A stretch of 64,000 bases of DNA, taken from the NCBI RefSeq assembly GCF_963583255.1, contig NC_084806.1:14674317-14738316 (forward strand), given 5' to 3'. The stretch is from Pyrus communis. Lineage: Eukaryota; Streptophyta; Magnoliopsida; Rosales; Rosaceae. Below, piece after piece: positions 21,961 to 33,328 of the stretch; positions within the stretch are counted from its first letter, which is position 1; every line of letters begins with the position of its first letter. Below the pieces are notes generated by a model. That model was given only the letters and a program-made list of their open reading frames with translations. It ran no database searches and was not told where the DNA came from. The translations under genes were made by a program, and so were the position numbers.

Positions 21961-22550
21961 TTTGCGAAATTCCAAGTTAATCTTTTTTTTTTCTTTTTTA
22001 TCGTGTTCCTTTAACATGGGACCAATGACGCAGATTTCAAATTGCAGCTATGGCTGTCTATTCTGATCACAACCACGATTAGAATAACTACAAAAGTGGC
22101 CCTCTTGTTGCGACCCCAACTTTTTTAGAGGATGATTCTCTTCCCTCTTAATTTATTTTTCTTTTCTTTCCTCTTACTTGAAAGGTTATGATTAAACCAC
22201 ATTAATCTCTTATATTGATTTCTTTTTTCGGTAACAATATATTGATTTCTTTAAAGAAATAATAAGATAAAAAAATAAAATGTGAGAGGAGGATAAGGAA
22301 GAGAATAAGAATGGAACGAGAGAAAATCTTACTCTAACTTTTTGTTATGCAAATTTGTCTGATGCCCAATCAAAAAATTCCGTTCATACTTTTTATGAAA
22401 TCTAGCCCCTCATCTTCTGCATCGCGAGCACATGCCACTTCAGCAAAGGATTGTCGCGGACAGAGGCGATGGGACAAAGGGACCAGCATTGGCCCAAGCT
22501 TGCCCTCATTTTTATTCAAGAAAAAAGTAGACTAGTGTTATTAGGGCCCC
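21961..22550. other. Non-coding interval
   Basis: AT-rich, with pyrimidine runs. No supported gene or element ends before the Harbinger element that starts at 22554. Confidence 0.5.
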
Positions 22551-23170
22551 TAAGAGCAACTCCACCATGGGAAAGCCCCCCCAGGCTATTCACTATTTAA
22601 TTCACTCAGTGAACAGTAACTACCATTTAATGAACAGTAACAGCCTTTTACATCTCCAACCCTACACTGAATAGCCTTGGCTATTGGCAATAAAATATTA
22701 GTATTTTTTTTATTTATAAAATAATACAAAATAATTTTATTTGTAATTTCGGATAAGATTTTTAATCTTTCTCGTTGCGTCACGTGTCATTATCCGAAAA
22801 GATAATTATTGGTGATGGATTTCGATAAGATTTTTATCCAATGTCATCGTGCCACATGTCATTACCTTTTCAGAATCGTTAAGGATAGATTTCTGATAAG
22901 ATTTTTAACTAATCACGTCGAGCCATGTGTCACAATCTGTTTACAATATTTGAGGATAGATTTCGAACAAATTTTTAACGAATGATGGCATGCCACGTAT
23001 CATTATCTACAACCTGATCCTTTTTTAATCCTCCATATAATCCACCATCCATCCTCAGAAATCTCACACCAATTTTCTGAAGATCTCTATTATTATTCAT
23101 AGTTTCTACTTCTTTCTTCACCAAAATCAAAATCTATATCATTATTCATAGTTTTTACTTCCTTCTTACA

Positions 23171-24535
23171 ATGTCTTCTTCTTCAAGGATGATGTGGGAA
23201 ATCGATCAGCAAGAGGAAGAATTGTTTAACCAATCAAAGGGAATGTTCAATATCCAGGTGGCCCAAAATGAGAGGGAAGAAGATGAGAAGCGTAGAAGGA
23301 GAGATGACGAAGCAAGAATGGGCAGAGCCTTACATTCCCGTCGAGTCATGATTTTGATGAAGCAAGAATGGGCAGAGCCTTACGTTCCGGAAACCTTGAT
23401 AGAAGGAGGCAACGACGAGGTACAAAACTCTTGCACGATTATTTTGTCCGTAATAGTGCATTCCCTAATACGTACTTTAGACGTCGTTTTAGAATGGAAC
23501 GACATTTGTTCAACAAAATCATGATTGTTGTTTGCAACCATGATTCTTACTTTGTGCAAAAGAAAGATGTTTTTGGTGCTATGGGTCTCATTCTTGTGCA
23601 AAAAATTACTGCTACCTTGCGGATGCTTGCATATAGAGTATCTGCCGACCAAGTGGATAAGATAGCAAGGATGGGGAAATCAACCATTCTTGAGTCTCTG
23701 ATGAGGTTTTGCGGAGCAATCAAATCTATCTACACTGCAGAGTACCTCCAGAGACCTACTGACATGAACTTGCAAAGACTTCTGAACAAGGGCAAGATAC
23801 GAGGTTTTCATGGGATAATTAGAAGCATCGATTGTATGCATTGGACCTGGAAAAAATGTCCAAGTGTATGGCAAGGCACTTATGGGGATAGAAAAGGAGA
23901 AAAAAGTATCATTTTGGAGGCGGTGGCATCTTTTGATACATGGATTTAGCATACATTTTTCGGGGTTCCGGGAGCTCAAAATGACCTCAATGTCCTTACC
24001 CAATCCCTAGTGTTCAACTATGTCCTATAAGGAAAGGCACCAAAAGTCACGTATTGGGTCAACGAACGTAAGTACGACGGGCCATACTACCTAGCAGACG
24101 ACATTTACCCAAGGTGGTCATCGTTTGTCAAAATAGTGCCACGTCCGTGAAACACTTTGCAAGCTGTCAAGAGGGTTGTAGGAAGGATGTAGAGCGTTGT
24201 TTTGGTATCCTCCAAGCTCGATGGGCGATTGTTAGGGGTGCTGCCAGAATGTTTGATGTAGAGTCGCTTCAATCCATCATGATGACGTGCATCATTCTTC
24301 ACAACATGATTGTGGAAGATGAGTACAATTATGATGTCGTTGATGAATATGAGCCAAACATGATGAACAATTCTAGAAACAAATATATTGTGCTCATGAT
24401 GCCACCGAAGAACTTGTGCAACACGAGCCATTAGAAAAGGATGGACGTTACAATGAAAAGCTCATTCAACGATGTATTGCACTTCAAATGCCATATATGC
24501 ACAATGCCCGACAAATTGACTTGATAGAGCACTAG
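23171..24535 (+). pseudogene. PIF/Harbinger transposase (HARBI1/DDE_Tnp_4), broken copy 1
   Basis: The start context is AATGTCTTCTTC. Order: a charged N-terminus, a conserved region RRQRRGTKLLHDYF / FRRRFRMERHLFNKI, then the nuclease core. The first aspartate lies in RSIDCMHWTWK, the second in YYLADDIYPRW, and the glutamate in RKDVERCFGILQARW. All three catalytic residues are therefore still encoded. The gene is nevertheless dead. A 50 bp tandem duplication (23306 and 23356 copies of GAAGCAAGAATGGGCAGAGC) shifts the frame near the N-terminus. A stop replaces a codon at about 23947, another lies at about 24028, and there is a frame change near 24150. It cleaves and joins DNA at the TIRs in functional relatives. 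The paired accessory gene lies downstream on the other strand. Confidence 0.88.
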
Positions 24536-24589
24536 TGGGTATTGAAACAAGCTCAAGATACTTAAGTTCATTTAGTGAGTTTTTTATTA

Positions 24590-24700
24590 TTTGGTATGTT
24601 TATGTAATTTTATTCGGTGTGTTTTTTTTTTTTTAGTTCATTTAGTGAGTTTTTTATTATTTGGTATGTTTATGTAATTTTATTTGGTGTGTTTATGTCA
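24590..24700 (+). repeat. Tandem duplication after transposase
   Basis: The phrase TTCATTTAGTGAGTTTTTTA...TTGGTATGTTTATGTAATTT occurs twice, at about 24567-24620 and 24637-24690. It lies between the convergent genes. Confidence 0.8.
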
Positions 24701-24885
24701 TTTGAATAAAGATTCGCTTAGTATAGATAAATTACCAAATTAAATAAATTTACCCTTACTTTAAATAAAGTACTAAATTAAATAAATTGGAAACAACATA
24801 AATTACTCTATTGAATAAATAATAAATTACAACCCAAAGTGATTGGAAAATTATGGGCTCCAATTACAAACAAAGTATTGAAAAA

Positions 24886-26121
24886 TTATGGGGTCATGAA
24901 TTCATCATCTTCACCTAACCAATTTGTGGTGCTAGGATGATCTTCTCTTGTCGTACTAGGACCATCTCCACTTGCTCTCGCTTCTCTTGCACGCCTCCTT
25001 CGCACCATGTCTGCTTTCTCCGATTTCCAAAAATATTTAGAATTTGGAGACTTCCCTTCTAAAGGCGTGTTCATAATGTCACGATCTCGTTGAGCCAATC
25101 TTTCTTCTCTAACCTGTTCCCTTTCTTGCCTAAGTAGCTCTCCTTCTCTCTCATTAGCTTGAAATTCTCTTTCAATAGTAGCAGCTTTTGCCTCCTCTCT
25201 AGCCTTATCAGCCTCAAATTTAGCCATTTCCCACGCCAAACTCAATTCACCTTGGCGAGCAAGTTCTTCCATATACTTTGTATAATGATTCTTGGAAGCA
25301 CTCCCTTTTCTCTTTGAAGCCTTCTTACCTTGAGGTCTAATTGGATAACGGGTGGATCCCAACTCTTGTTCAGGGGGCGTTTCGGGCGTTTCTTCTACGT
25401 CATCTTCATGAACATACGAGGAATGATTGGGCGTAGAGTGTAGAGGGGTGCTGTTCATGAAAACCTCAGGACCAACAAGCACAAACTCTAAATTTAGGAC
25501 AATCTTTGACAATATTCCAACATTCCCACCAGTTGAATGATTGCTTGTGGTTTTTGGATTTGGCAATATACCAAGATTGTGCTTGAAGTGTCTACATAAT
25601 CCGGGAGAAGAAATAATTATAATGAAAGTAGGTAACAAATAAACAATACAAACAAATAATTATAATGAAAGTAGCTAACAAATAAATAATACAAACAAAT
25701 AATTATAATGAAAGTAGCTAAAAAATATATAATACAATTAATAATTATAGTCAAAGTAGCTAACAAATAAATAATACAAACAAATAATTATAATGTAAAT
25801 TTGGGTATAGTACAAACAAATAAATAATATATTGTTACCTGATCCGCTAAATTTTCCCCACTTCGAAGATTACTACTAGCTTGTGCCAATGCGTCTCTCC
25901 ACGTACTAAACAATTGGCTAAGTAGTTTCTTACGACTAGACATCAATTCTTTGGTTCTTTTCCCACCAATTTTTTTTAATAAAACTAGTATGAATAAGAC
26001 TCCACATTTCTCGCAACTGCATCTCATTACCCGCAAGAGAATCATGAGTGACTTCAACCCAGCTAGTACACAACGCAACATCTTCAAAAAGCGTTCAATT
26101 CGTACCTGCATCAGTAGTCAT
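24886..26121 (-). pseudogene. Harbinger SANT/Myb-like accessory protein, copy 1
   Basis: Two exons. Exon 1 (25839-26121) encodes a trihelix/SANT-like start (FEDVALCTSWVEVTHDS, NEMQLREMWSLI) but has an early stop and a frameshift. Its donor reads AG|GTAACA. Exon 2 begins at 25591 after a GTAG acceptor. It encodes RPQGKKASKRKGSASKNHYT, then a long charged coiled coil (EREFQANEREGELLRQEREQ) ending at 24886. This matches the accessory protein (ORF1) of plant PIF/Harbinger elements, which binds DNA and helps bring the transposase to the TIRs. It is convergent with the transposase. Exon 2 is open; exon 1 is damaged. Confidence 0.78.
25600..25797. repeat. Tandem repeat in accessory-gene intron
   Basis: A unit of roughly 42-45 bp (ATAATTATAATGAAAGTAGC, then TAACAAATAAATAATACAAA) is repeated about four times with small changes inside the intron. 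Confidence 0.8.
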
Positions 26122-26893
26122 TTTGTTGGAAAAAAAAATGGATTCAAACTTTGAGAGAAAGATAGGAATGTGGTTGAAAGTAGTTGAGAAAATATGAAAA
26201 TGTGATGTAAGGTAGAAGATAATGAGAAGGTATTTATAGAAAAGTAAAATCAATTTTTTTTTTTTTAATTTTTCAATTTTTTTTTTTTTTTTTTTTTTTT
26301 TGGATTTTTATTAATTTTTTACATTTTTTTAAAATTTTTATTCACATAATTAATCTCTATCGTTGGATTAAAAAAATTTGAATTCCAACACTCCAGATTG
26401 TGCCATGTGGCACAACGGTAACATTTCAGAATTTTAAACTGTTTTTTTTTTAATTTATAAAGACGAATAATATGAACCGTTGATCTCAGATCCAACGGCT
26501 AAAATTAAATAAGGTTTTTAAAATTTTGTTACCATTGGAAATCCAACGGTCCACAAATTGTTGCTATTGAAATCCAACGGACAAGGGGAAGCCACGTGGC
26601 TTCCCAACGATAACATTTTCAGACTGCGCCACGGGCCCCGCTTCTGAAATCCTGCCGGATGACGTGCAACAACGCTCGCTTGAAGCCCACGCGCTTGAGA
26701 GAAAATAAAATAAAAAAAGTAGCTAACATCTGGGCGACGTCAACCTTGCATCAGGTTGCCTTCGAGCTCTCGAGCTGAAAACTCGTGACAAGCCTCTCCC
26801 TCAGGCTGCCACACGCTGGAGCAAGTCTGCCGGGCTATCTGGCCCCTGTTCCATCATCAGTTCATCGGGCTAAACACCACGATGGAACTGCTC

Positions 26894-27753
26894 TACCATT
26901 TGCCCAGCCAGGCCAACCCTTTCTGACTTCTCAACAGAGCAGCCGCTTTATTAGACAAGACAAGACCTCTGCTAGACTGCAAAGTTGCCAAATCAACAAA
27001 GGCTTTATCTTCTCTCATCTTTTTTTAATTTTTTATTTTTGGTCAATATCTTCTCTCTTCTAAAAAAAAATTAGGCAATTGAGATTTAACAGGGTCCCAT
27101 TGTCCGCACATTTATTTTTGTATTTCATATATCTCCTTTAATTTTTAACTTAAATTATTCTAGATTCTTTTTTTTATGTCGTTACCGACTAAAGATCAAA
27201 CATGATCGGTTGGAAAGATCAGAATGCCTTCATAAATTACATAGCTATGCGAGGGTTCAAGTTTCGGTCGATATTTACATAATTGATTATACTTCTTGAA
27301 AACAAAGATTTGAAGTGGTCTATAATTTACTGGGTATTCAGTATAATTCACACATTTGTGTACAAATCAGTGCAGACGAAGTACCACGAATGTTTCTAGT
27401 AATTAGTCTATTTCTATCAACCGGTCAGTAAAAGTGAGAGATTTGAGATATGTTTGCTGTTTCTTCCATCAATCTTAAAAATATAATAAATTAAATATGA
27501 TCAATAGATAGAAATTATAAAAATATGTAATAATTAACAATTTGGCAAATATTCTTGTTTATTATATTATTTAATATGTGGTTACAGATACTCTTGTCAA
27601 TATCATACTCTTGTGTTAATTGCCGAATTGAGCTTTATCTTCTCTTTTGTTATATTATTTTATATGTTGATACCCTTGTTTTATGCAAGGTTCAATGAGA
27701 TCTAATCCCGAAACCCACGTCTTGAGGCAAGTGGCCCTTGTGGCGTCATATTC
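26894..27753. other. Non-coding interval
   Basis: No gene or recognisable element between the first Harbinger copy and the 27757 MITE. Confidence 0.5.
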
Positions 27754-28554
27754 TTAGGCCATCTCTAACTGAATAGTCCAGAGGGTCAGAGGGTTGAAAA
27801 ACGTCCGAAAATCGTCTTCAACCGAGAGCTAGGTCAGAAGGCTCGTAAGCTCCACGGAATCTAAAAGAGCCAAAGGGCCAAAGGGTTGGCCCAACCCAGC
27901 CAGCCAAACCGGGGCTGGCCAGAAATGTGAGCATTCTTATCGGATATAACCGACATGAATGCTAGGCCAAATTTTCAAATGTAACGGCTAACTTAAGTTA
28001 GCTAGCCCTTCTTTTTTTTTTTTTTTTTTTTTTTTACTACAGTTTTTTTTTTTATTATTTACAAAAAAAAATTTCCTATAACTTCTATTTTAAAATTCTA
28101 TAACCTACTATAACTTCTATTTTACAAAATTTGTTTCATATATTTTTTTTAATTCCATTTTTTTCCTATAACTTCTATTTTACAAAATTTGTTTCATATA
28201 TTTTTTTTAATTCCATTTTTTTCCTATAACTTCTATTTTACAAAATTTATTTCATGTTTTTTTTAAATTCTATTTTTTCCTATAACTTCATAAGCCATTA
28301 TACAATATTAAATTAAATTAACATGAAACATCATTAAATTTAAATAATAAATTATGTTTGGCCCTATGGCTCTTTGGCTCTCAGTTGGAGACAATTTTTT
28401 GTGACAAGGCTAAAATGAGCCCTATGGCCCTTTGGCCCTCGGTTGGAGATGGAAACAAATATGGCCCTGTACTGTTCATTAAAATATTAATATCTTGGAG
28501 GGCCAGATGGTTAAAACGAGCTATTTGGCCAGCCCTCAGATGGAGATGGCCTTA
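27754..28554. mobile_element. Harbinger MITE (795 bp), GGCCATCTC family
   Basis: The terminus GGCCATCTCTAACTGAA at 27757 pairs with the right end CAGATGGAGATGGC ending at 28551. TTA flanks both sides (27754-27756 and 28552-28554). Ends match the larger transposase-bearing element at 52540-55014, so this is probably a deletion derivative or relative. Interior contains repeated TTTTTTCCTATAACTTC units at 28070-28290. Confidence 0.8.
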
Positions 28555-29972
28555 TGGCCCCTAACATGATTTTTGTGTGTACCAAGTAAAAGCAATGTTC
28601 TAAAAAAACGCTAGGCGCTAGTGAGACAATAGGCTAGCACCTATCACCTAGCGCCTAGGCGGCTAGGCGGGGCCTAGGCAGATTTAGGTAAATTTTTTGT
28701 ATATCTTGTAAATAAGTGCATATTGGCACTTACAAAAAAATTATACCTGTATGAAATCCATGGATACGATAATAAAAGAATGATAAAATGTAAAAAGAAT
28801 ATCCAACAAGTCCAAAATTTAAAAACACATTAAGCACATATGCCATATAACCATATTGAGGAGTACTTTAGGATGACACATGTACAACAAGTTTACAATT
28901 TAACACAACATAAAATGCAAAATAGGAGGAAAATCAGGAAATATAGTAATGTAAGACACTAGGCAATTTTTTAGAACATTGCTTGTATAGGAAATTTGAG
29001 AAAGATAAAATGAAAAATAAAAGAATACATAAATAAATATTTATTATAAAAAATGAGTATTATGTAAAATTTTAAAAATTTTCTAGGATCATCGGGCCTC
29101 ACAAGACTTTTAATAAAAGAAACCCTTTGTTAAAAATAAAAAAATAATAAAAAAATAAAAAAAATAAAAGAAACCCTAACCACAAATCAATAGCCGTCAG
29201 CCGCCCACCTCACTTTTCTCTCAAATGGCTAAATTTTCTAGATGATTGGGCCAAAGAAATAGTTAATTAATAAGTTTTTAAATATTTTTGCTTTTACCCG
29301 GCATGGGAGACTAAGAGCAACTCCACCCTTATCCACTTTGCGCCAGCACCCAGCCCATTTATCCACTTAATTGAACAGTAATAGACCCAATGAACAGTAA
29401 TAGGCCAAAGCATCTCCACCCCAAAAAAAATGTGCTGGCACCTAGTTTAAAAATGCGCTGGCACCTAGTCTAAAAAATGCGCTGGCACAAACGATCTCCA
29501 CCCCTACAAAATGCGCCGGCACCCAGTCCATTTAAAATATTAAATAATTTTTTTATAAAATAATAAAAAAAAATAGTTTTAATTTCGGATAGGATTTTTA
29601 ACCAATCTCGTCACGCCACGTGTCATTATCCGAACGTACTATTTTTTGAATAGATTTCCGCTAAGATTTTCAACCAATCCCGACAACCCACGTGTCACTT
29701 CCTGTTTACAATAATTTAGGCAAGATTTCGATAAGATTTTTAACCAATCTCGTCACGCCACGTGTCATTATCCGAACGTACTATTTTTTTAATAGATTTC
29801 CGCTAAGATTTTCAACCAATCACGTAGTGCCACGTGGCATTGTCCAGAACCTCATCTTCTTTTTTTTTGTCCATATAAACCCTACATCCCTACATCCATC
29901 CTCACACTAAACTCAATCCTTTTTTTTAGCTCAGAATTCTTCTTTATCGTTTTCAAATCTTGAGTTCTTACA

Positions 29973-31134
29973 ATGTCTTCTTCAAGGAGAGCGTATAAAC
30001 AGTTGCAAGAGCAGCAGAAAAGGTTGTTGGCATAACAGGAAGAATTGGTCAATCTTGACCAAGGTGGAGGTGGAGATGAGGCCTTCGCAATGGAGGAGGA
30101 TGAGGATGATCACTATAGAAGGCGGAGGGCTTCACATTCCCGCCGTATCATGGAAGATATGGGTCAGATAGCCAAACCCGGACGTGCGGCAAACATCGAT
30201 AGAAGAAGGGAAAGACGAGGTAAAGATCTCTTGGAAGATTATTTTATTCCCAACAGCGTTTACCCTGATCATGTTTTTAGACGTCGGTTTAGAATGCAAC
30301 GAAGTTTGTTCGCTAAAATCATGAATGATGTTTGCAACCATGATCCATATTTTGTGCAAAAAGAGGATGTTTTTCATGTTCTAGGTCTTCTTCCTGAGCA
30401 AAAAATTACGACTGCCTTGCGAATGCTTGCATATGGAGCATCTGCAGATCAAGTGGATGAGATCGCAAGGATGGGAAAAACAACAGTTCTGGAGTCCCTG
30501 ATGCGGTTTTGCTCTGCAATTGAAGCCCTCTACACCAATGAGTACCTTCGGCAACCCACGACAAGGGACATGCGAAGGCTTCTGAGGAAGGGTGAGATGC
30601 GAGGCTTCCCTGGCATGATTGGAAGCATTGACTGCATGCACTGGACATGGAAAAACTGTTCAAGTGCATGGCAAGGAGCTTATGGCGACAGAAAAGGAGC
30701 CAAAAGCATCATTCTGGAAGCGGTGGCTTCTTTTGATACATGGATTTGGCATGCTTTTTTTGGTGTTCCAGGAGCTCAGAATGACCTAAACGTCCTTGCC
30801 CAGGGCTGCAGCTAGAATGTTTGATGTCGAGGCTCTTCGATCCATCATGATGACGTGTATTATTCTCCACAACATGATTGTTGAAGACGAGTATGATTAT
30901 GATGCCGTCGATGAATACGAGCCGGATCCGATGAACAACTCAAGAACACAAATCTACTATGCTCATGACCGGACCGAAGATCCCGTGCAACACGAGCCAT
31001 TGGAACGGGATGGACGTTACAATGAATTGATCGTTCAACGATACACTTCATTGCAAGAGCCATACTAGCACATAGCCCGCCAGAATGACTTGATTGACCA
31101 TCAGTGGAGATTGCACGAAGGCGAAGATAATTAA
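29973..31134 (+). pseudogene. PIF/Harbinger transposase, internally deleted copy 2
   Basis: A start at 29973 (ATGTCTTCTTCAAGG) hits a stop at about 30034. The main open frame 30045-30815 has RRRERRGKDLLEDYF, FRRRFRMQRSLFAKIM and the first catalytic aspartate in GSIDCMHWTWKNC. Just after QNDLNVLAQ (about 30801) the sequence jumps to AARMFDVEALRSIMMTCI. Comparison with copy 1 shows that about 233 bases (its 24004-24236) are missing, including YYLADDIYP and KDVERCFGIL. Thus the second aspartate and the glutamate are lost and the frame shifts. The C-terminal remnant (30796-31068) has LHNMIVEDEY as in copy 1. Confidence 0.88.
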
Positions 31135-31204
31135 AATAAGGCTTGTGGTTGAAGAATAAAGTGTATTGTTTTTTAAGTAATCTTATTTAGTGTGTTTGCT
31201 TTTT

Positions 31205-31316
31205 TTTTAAAGTTTAAATGGTGAGGTTATGTAATTTTATTTGGTGTTTTAAGTTTAAATGGTGTTTTATGTAATTTTATTTGGTGTTTTAAGTTTAAAT
31301 GGTGTTTTAAGTTCCT
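31205..31316 (+). repeat. Tandem repeat, about 39 bp unit
   Basis: AGTTTAAATGGTG...TTTTATGTAATTTTATTTGG is repeated about three times. It joins directly onto the truncated end of the accessory gene at about 31310. Confidence 0.8.
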
Positions 31317-32114
31317 CCATATATTTAGTGTAGTCATTTTTGGAAGAACTACCTTTTTTCTTTGATGCCTTTTTACCTTGAGGCCTGAGGGACTGACGAG
31401 TCGGTTGGGTCTCTGGCACTTGTTCAGGCATCCCTTCCGTGTCTTCAAATGTGTTGGCTTCTTGTTCGGCTGTGTCTGCTTCTGGCGAACTGTGTAGACC
31501 CATACCGTGCATGACAACTTCTGGACCGGTTGCCACAATTTTGTATCTAGGGCAATCTTTGACAATTTGCCAACATTCCCATTTGTTGAATGATTTGTTA
31601 TGGTTCTTTGCATTGTAGAATGCTTGTGCTTGTAGTGTCTATAAAAATTACATAAAAATTACATAAGAATTGTGGAATGCATAAAAATTATATAAAAATT
31701 ACATAAAAATTACATAAAAATTACATAAGTATTGTGGAATGCATATTACATAAAAATTACATAAGAAATTAAATAAATTAAAATATTGATGTGGGTGGAA
31801 TGCATATAAATAAATAAAAATATTGTTACGTCATCCGCTAAACTTGTCCCACTACGCAAATTACCAGAAGCATGAGAAAGGATGTTTTTCCAACAAGTAA
31901 AGGATGCGTTGAGTTTTTTCCAACGACCTTGAAGACCTTGACTAGATCTTGCATCTTTTCCATGTACATCTTTTCCATGTACATCGTTGAACGATTTCGT
32001 AATTTTACTCCACATTTCTCGCTTATCCATCTCATTACCCGTAATCGGGTCATGAGTAGTGCGAACCCAACATTCACACAACGTAACATCTTCACTGAGC
32101 TTCCACGAAGTCAT
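31316..32114 (-). pseudogene. Harbinger SANT/Myb-like accessory protein, truncated copy 2
   Basis: Exon 1 (31834-32114) starts MTSWKLSEDVTLCECWVRTT, then MDKREMWSKI and LQGRWKKLNASF, a clear SANT/trihelix-like DNA-binding module. A donor GTAACA ends the exon at 31834, and an ATAG acceptor opens exon 2 at 31638. Exon 2 keeps RPQGKKASKKKGSSSKNDYT but is cut off after KYMEEL, where copy 1 continues with about 120 residues of coiled coil. The truncation point abuts the tandem repeat. A six-residue repeat (HGKDVHGKD) in exon 1 is a local duplication. The role would be DNA binding in partnership with the transposase. Confidence 0.82.
31640..31800. repeat. Tandem ACATAAAAATT repeats in accessory-gene intron
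   Basis: The phrase ATTACATAAAAATTACATAA recurs many times between 31640 and 31765, with GTGGAATGCATA as a second interspersed phrase. Confidence 0.85.
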
Positions 32115-33328
32115 TTTTTTCTCTCAAAGTGTACAAAATATTCAAATGTAGAAAGTGTAGAAAGTGTAGAAAATATTGAAATGTGGTGTAAGGTGGAAGA
32201 TGAGGGTTAGGTATTTATAGAAAAAAAAAATTAATTTTTTAAAATTTTTCTGTATTTTTTAAAAAAAATTTGACATTTTTTAATTAATTTTTAATAAATT
32301 TTAATGTTGTAATTAATCTGGACCGTTGGATTTGAAAAATAATCAAATCCAACAGCCAACACGATGCCACGTGGCCAACGGTCAAATTTCTGACCTTTGG
32401 GCCTTTTTTTTTTTTTTTTAATTTTTGGTGAAATAAACGTGGACCGTTGATCTGTGATCGGACGGTCCAATTTAAAATTTAAATTTAAATTTTTTTTACC
32501 GTTGGAAATCCAACGGCCTACAAAAACTAGCCGTTGGAAATCCAACGGCTCTGAGGAGGGCCACGTAGCCCTTACCCGGATGACTGCAAGTGGACCTGCA
32601 CGCGGGCCCCAGCGCCTGCAAAGCCTGTCGGCTACTCGCCTGGGCACCCGCGTGTTGTGCACGCGCCAAGAAGAAAGCCCGACTCCTGGGTCTGTCCATT
32701 TTGGGCTGGGCTGTTGACTGGCACGGGCTGGGTGCCAGTCAATTGTGCGGGCTGGAGCTCATTCCTTACATGCCGGGCTATTTTCTTCACTTGGTGCCAG
32801 TCAAATAATGCTGGGCTGGAGTTGCTCTAAGATTCACCCACCAACTCCTTAATCCTTGTCCATCTAATAGCTTTAATATAATAGGGTCTCTCTGCAAATC
32901 GTGAACTCTCTCTCATCTCACTCTCTGCAATTTACTCTCATCCTCCTCTCTAATTCTGTCTATGCATAAACCACCTTCACTCCCATCCTCCTCCACTGAG
33001 GTTTGTGCAGAACCCACCTTCAGAACCACCTTATGTAGAACCCATCCTTCACTTAGCAAAGCATAACGATAAGTTTGAGGTTGTTGAAAATTGCATATGC
33101 GAGTTGCAGATGGTGAATCAGTTGTAGATGGTGACGAATCGAAAATTGCAAAACCCGCCTAGACTACTGCCTAGGGCCGCCCAGACCGCTTGGAGCGCCT
33201 ACTGAGCGCCTAGGCGGCCGCCTAATCCTCTCTGCTTTTTGTGAACGTCCTGACTAGAATCGAAGTGGGACTCCACCGTTAAGCGCCTAGGCGTCGCCTA
33301 CAGCGATTTTTAAAACATTGAGTAAAAG

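Larger units (their letters stand above)
22551..26896. mobile_element. PIF/Harbinger transposon copy 1 (4.3 kb)
   Basis: The left terminus GAGCAACTCCACCATGG at 22554 pairs with the right terminus ending at 26893 (complement GAGCAGTTCCATCGTGG). It is flanked by TAA on the left and TAC on the right, a 3 bp duplication with one change. The element carries a HARBI1-type transposase (plus strand) and a convergent SANT/Myb-like accessory gene (minus strand), the usual two-gene layout of PIF/Harbinger elements. Non-coding flanks hold repeated CCAACGG-like phrases, also found in copy 2 at 29315. Confidence 0.82.
29312..32830. mobile_element. PIF/Harbinger transposon copy 2 (3513 bp)
   Basis: The termini GAGCAACTCCACCC (29315) and complement GAGCAACTCCAGCCC (32827) are inverted repeats. 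They have an exact TAA duplication (29312-29314 and 32828-32830). The layout matches copy 1 at 22554: transposase on plus, SANT/Myb-like gene on minus, convergent. It is shorter because of internal deletions in both genes. Confidence 0.9.
28585..33328. mobile_element. hAT-type non-autonomous element hosting a nested Harbinger
   Basis: An exact 8 bp duplication AGTAAAAG flanks the element (28585-28592 and 33321-33328). The termini CAATGTTCTAAAAA (28593) and the complement CAATGTTTTAAAAA (33320) are inverted repeats, followed on both sides by GGCGCCTAGGCG-like GC-rich phrases. The element spans 4728 bp, of which 3516 is the nested Harbinger with its duplication, so it was about 1.2 kb before. 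No hAT transposase domain is seen. A third terminus-like phrase (complement of GCAATGTTCTAAAAAATTGCC) lies at 28956-28984, hinting at an internal smaller derivative. Confidence 0.8.

Noticed and set aside
28593..28984. Independent 390 bp hAT MITE
   Set aside because: No matching 8 bp duplication at 28985; the full 28593-33320 span has a perfect one. Kept only as a finding.
30381..30669. Minus-strand ORFs across the Harbinger transposases (for example 30381-30669 and 23680-24003)
   Set aside because: Antisense shadows of conserved transposase codons.
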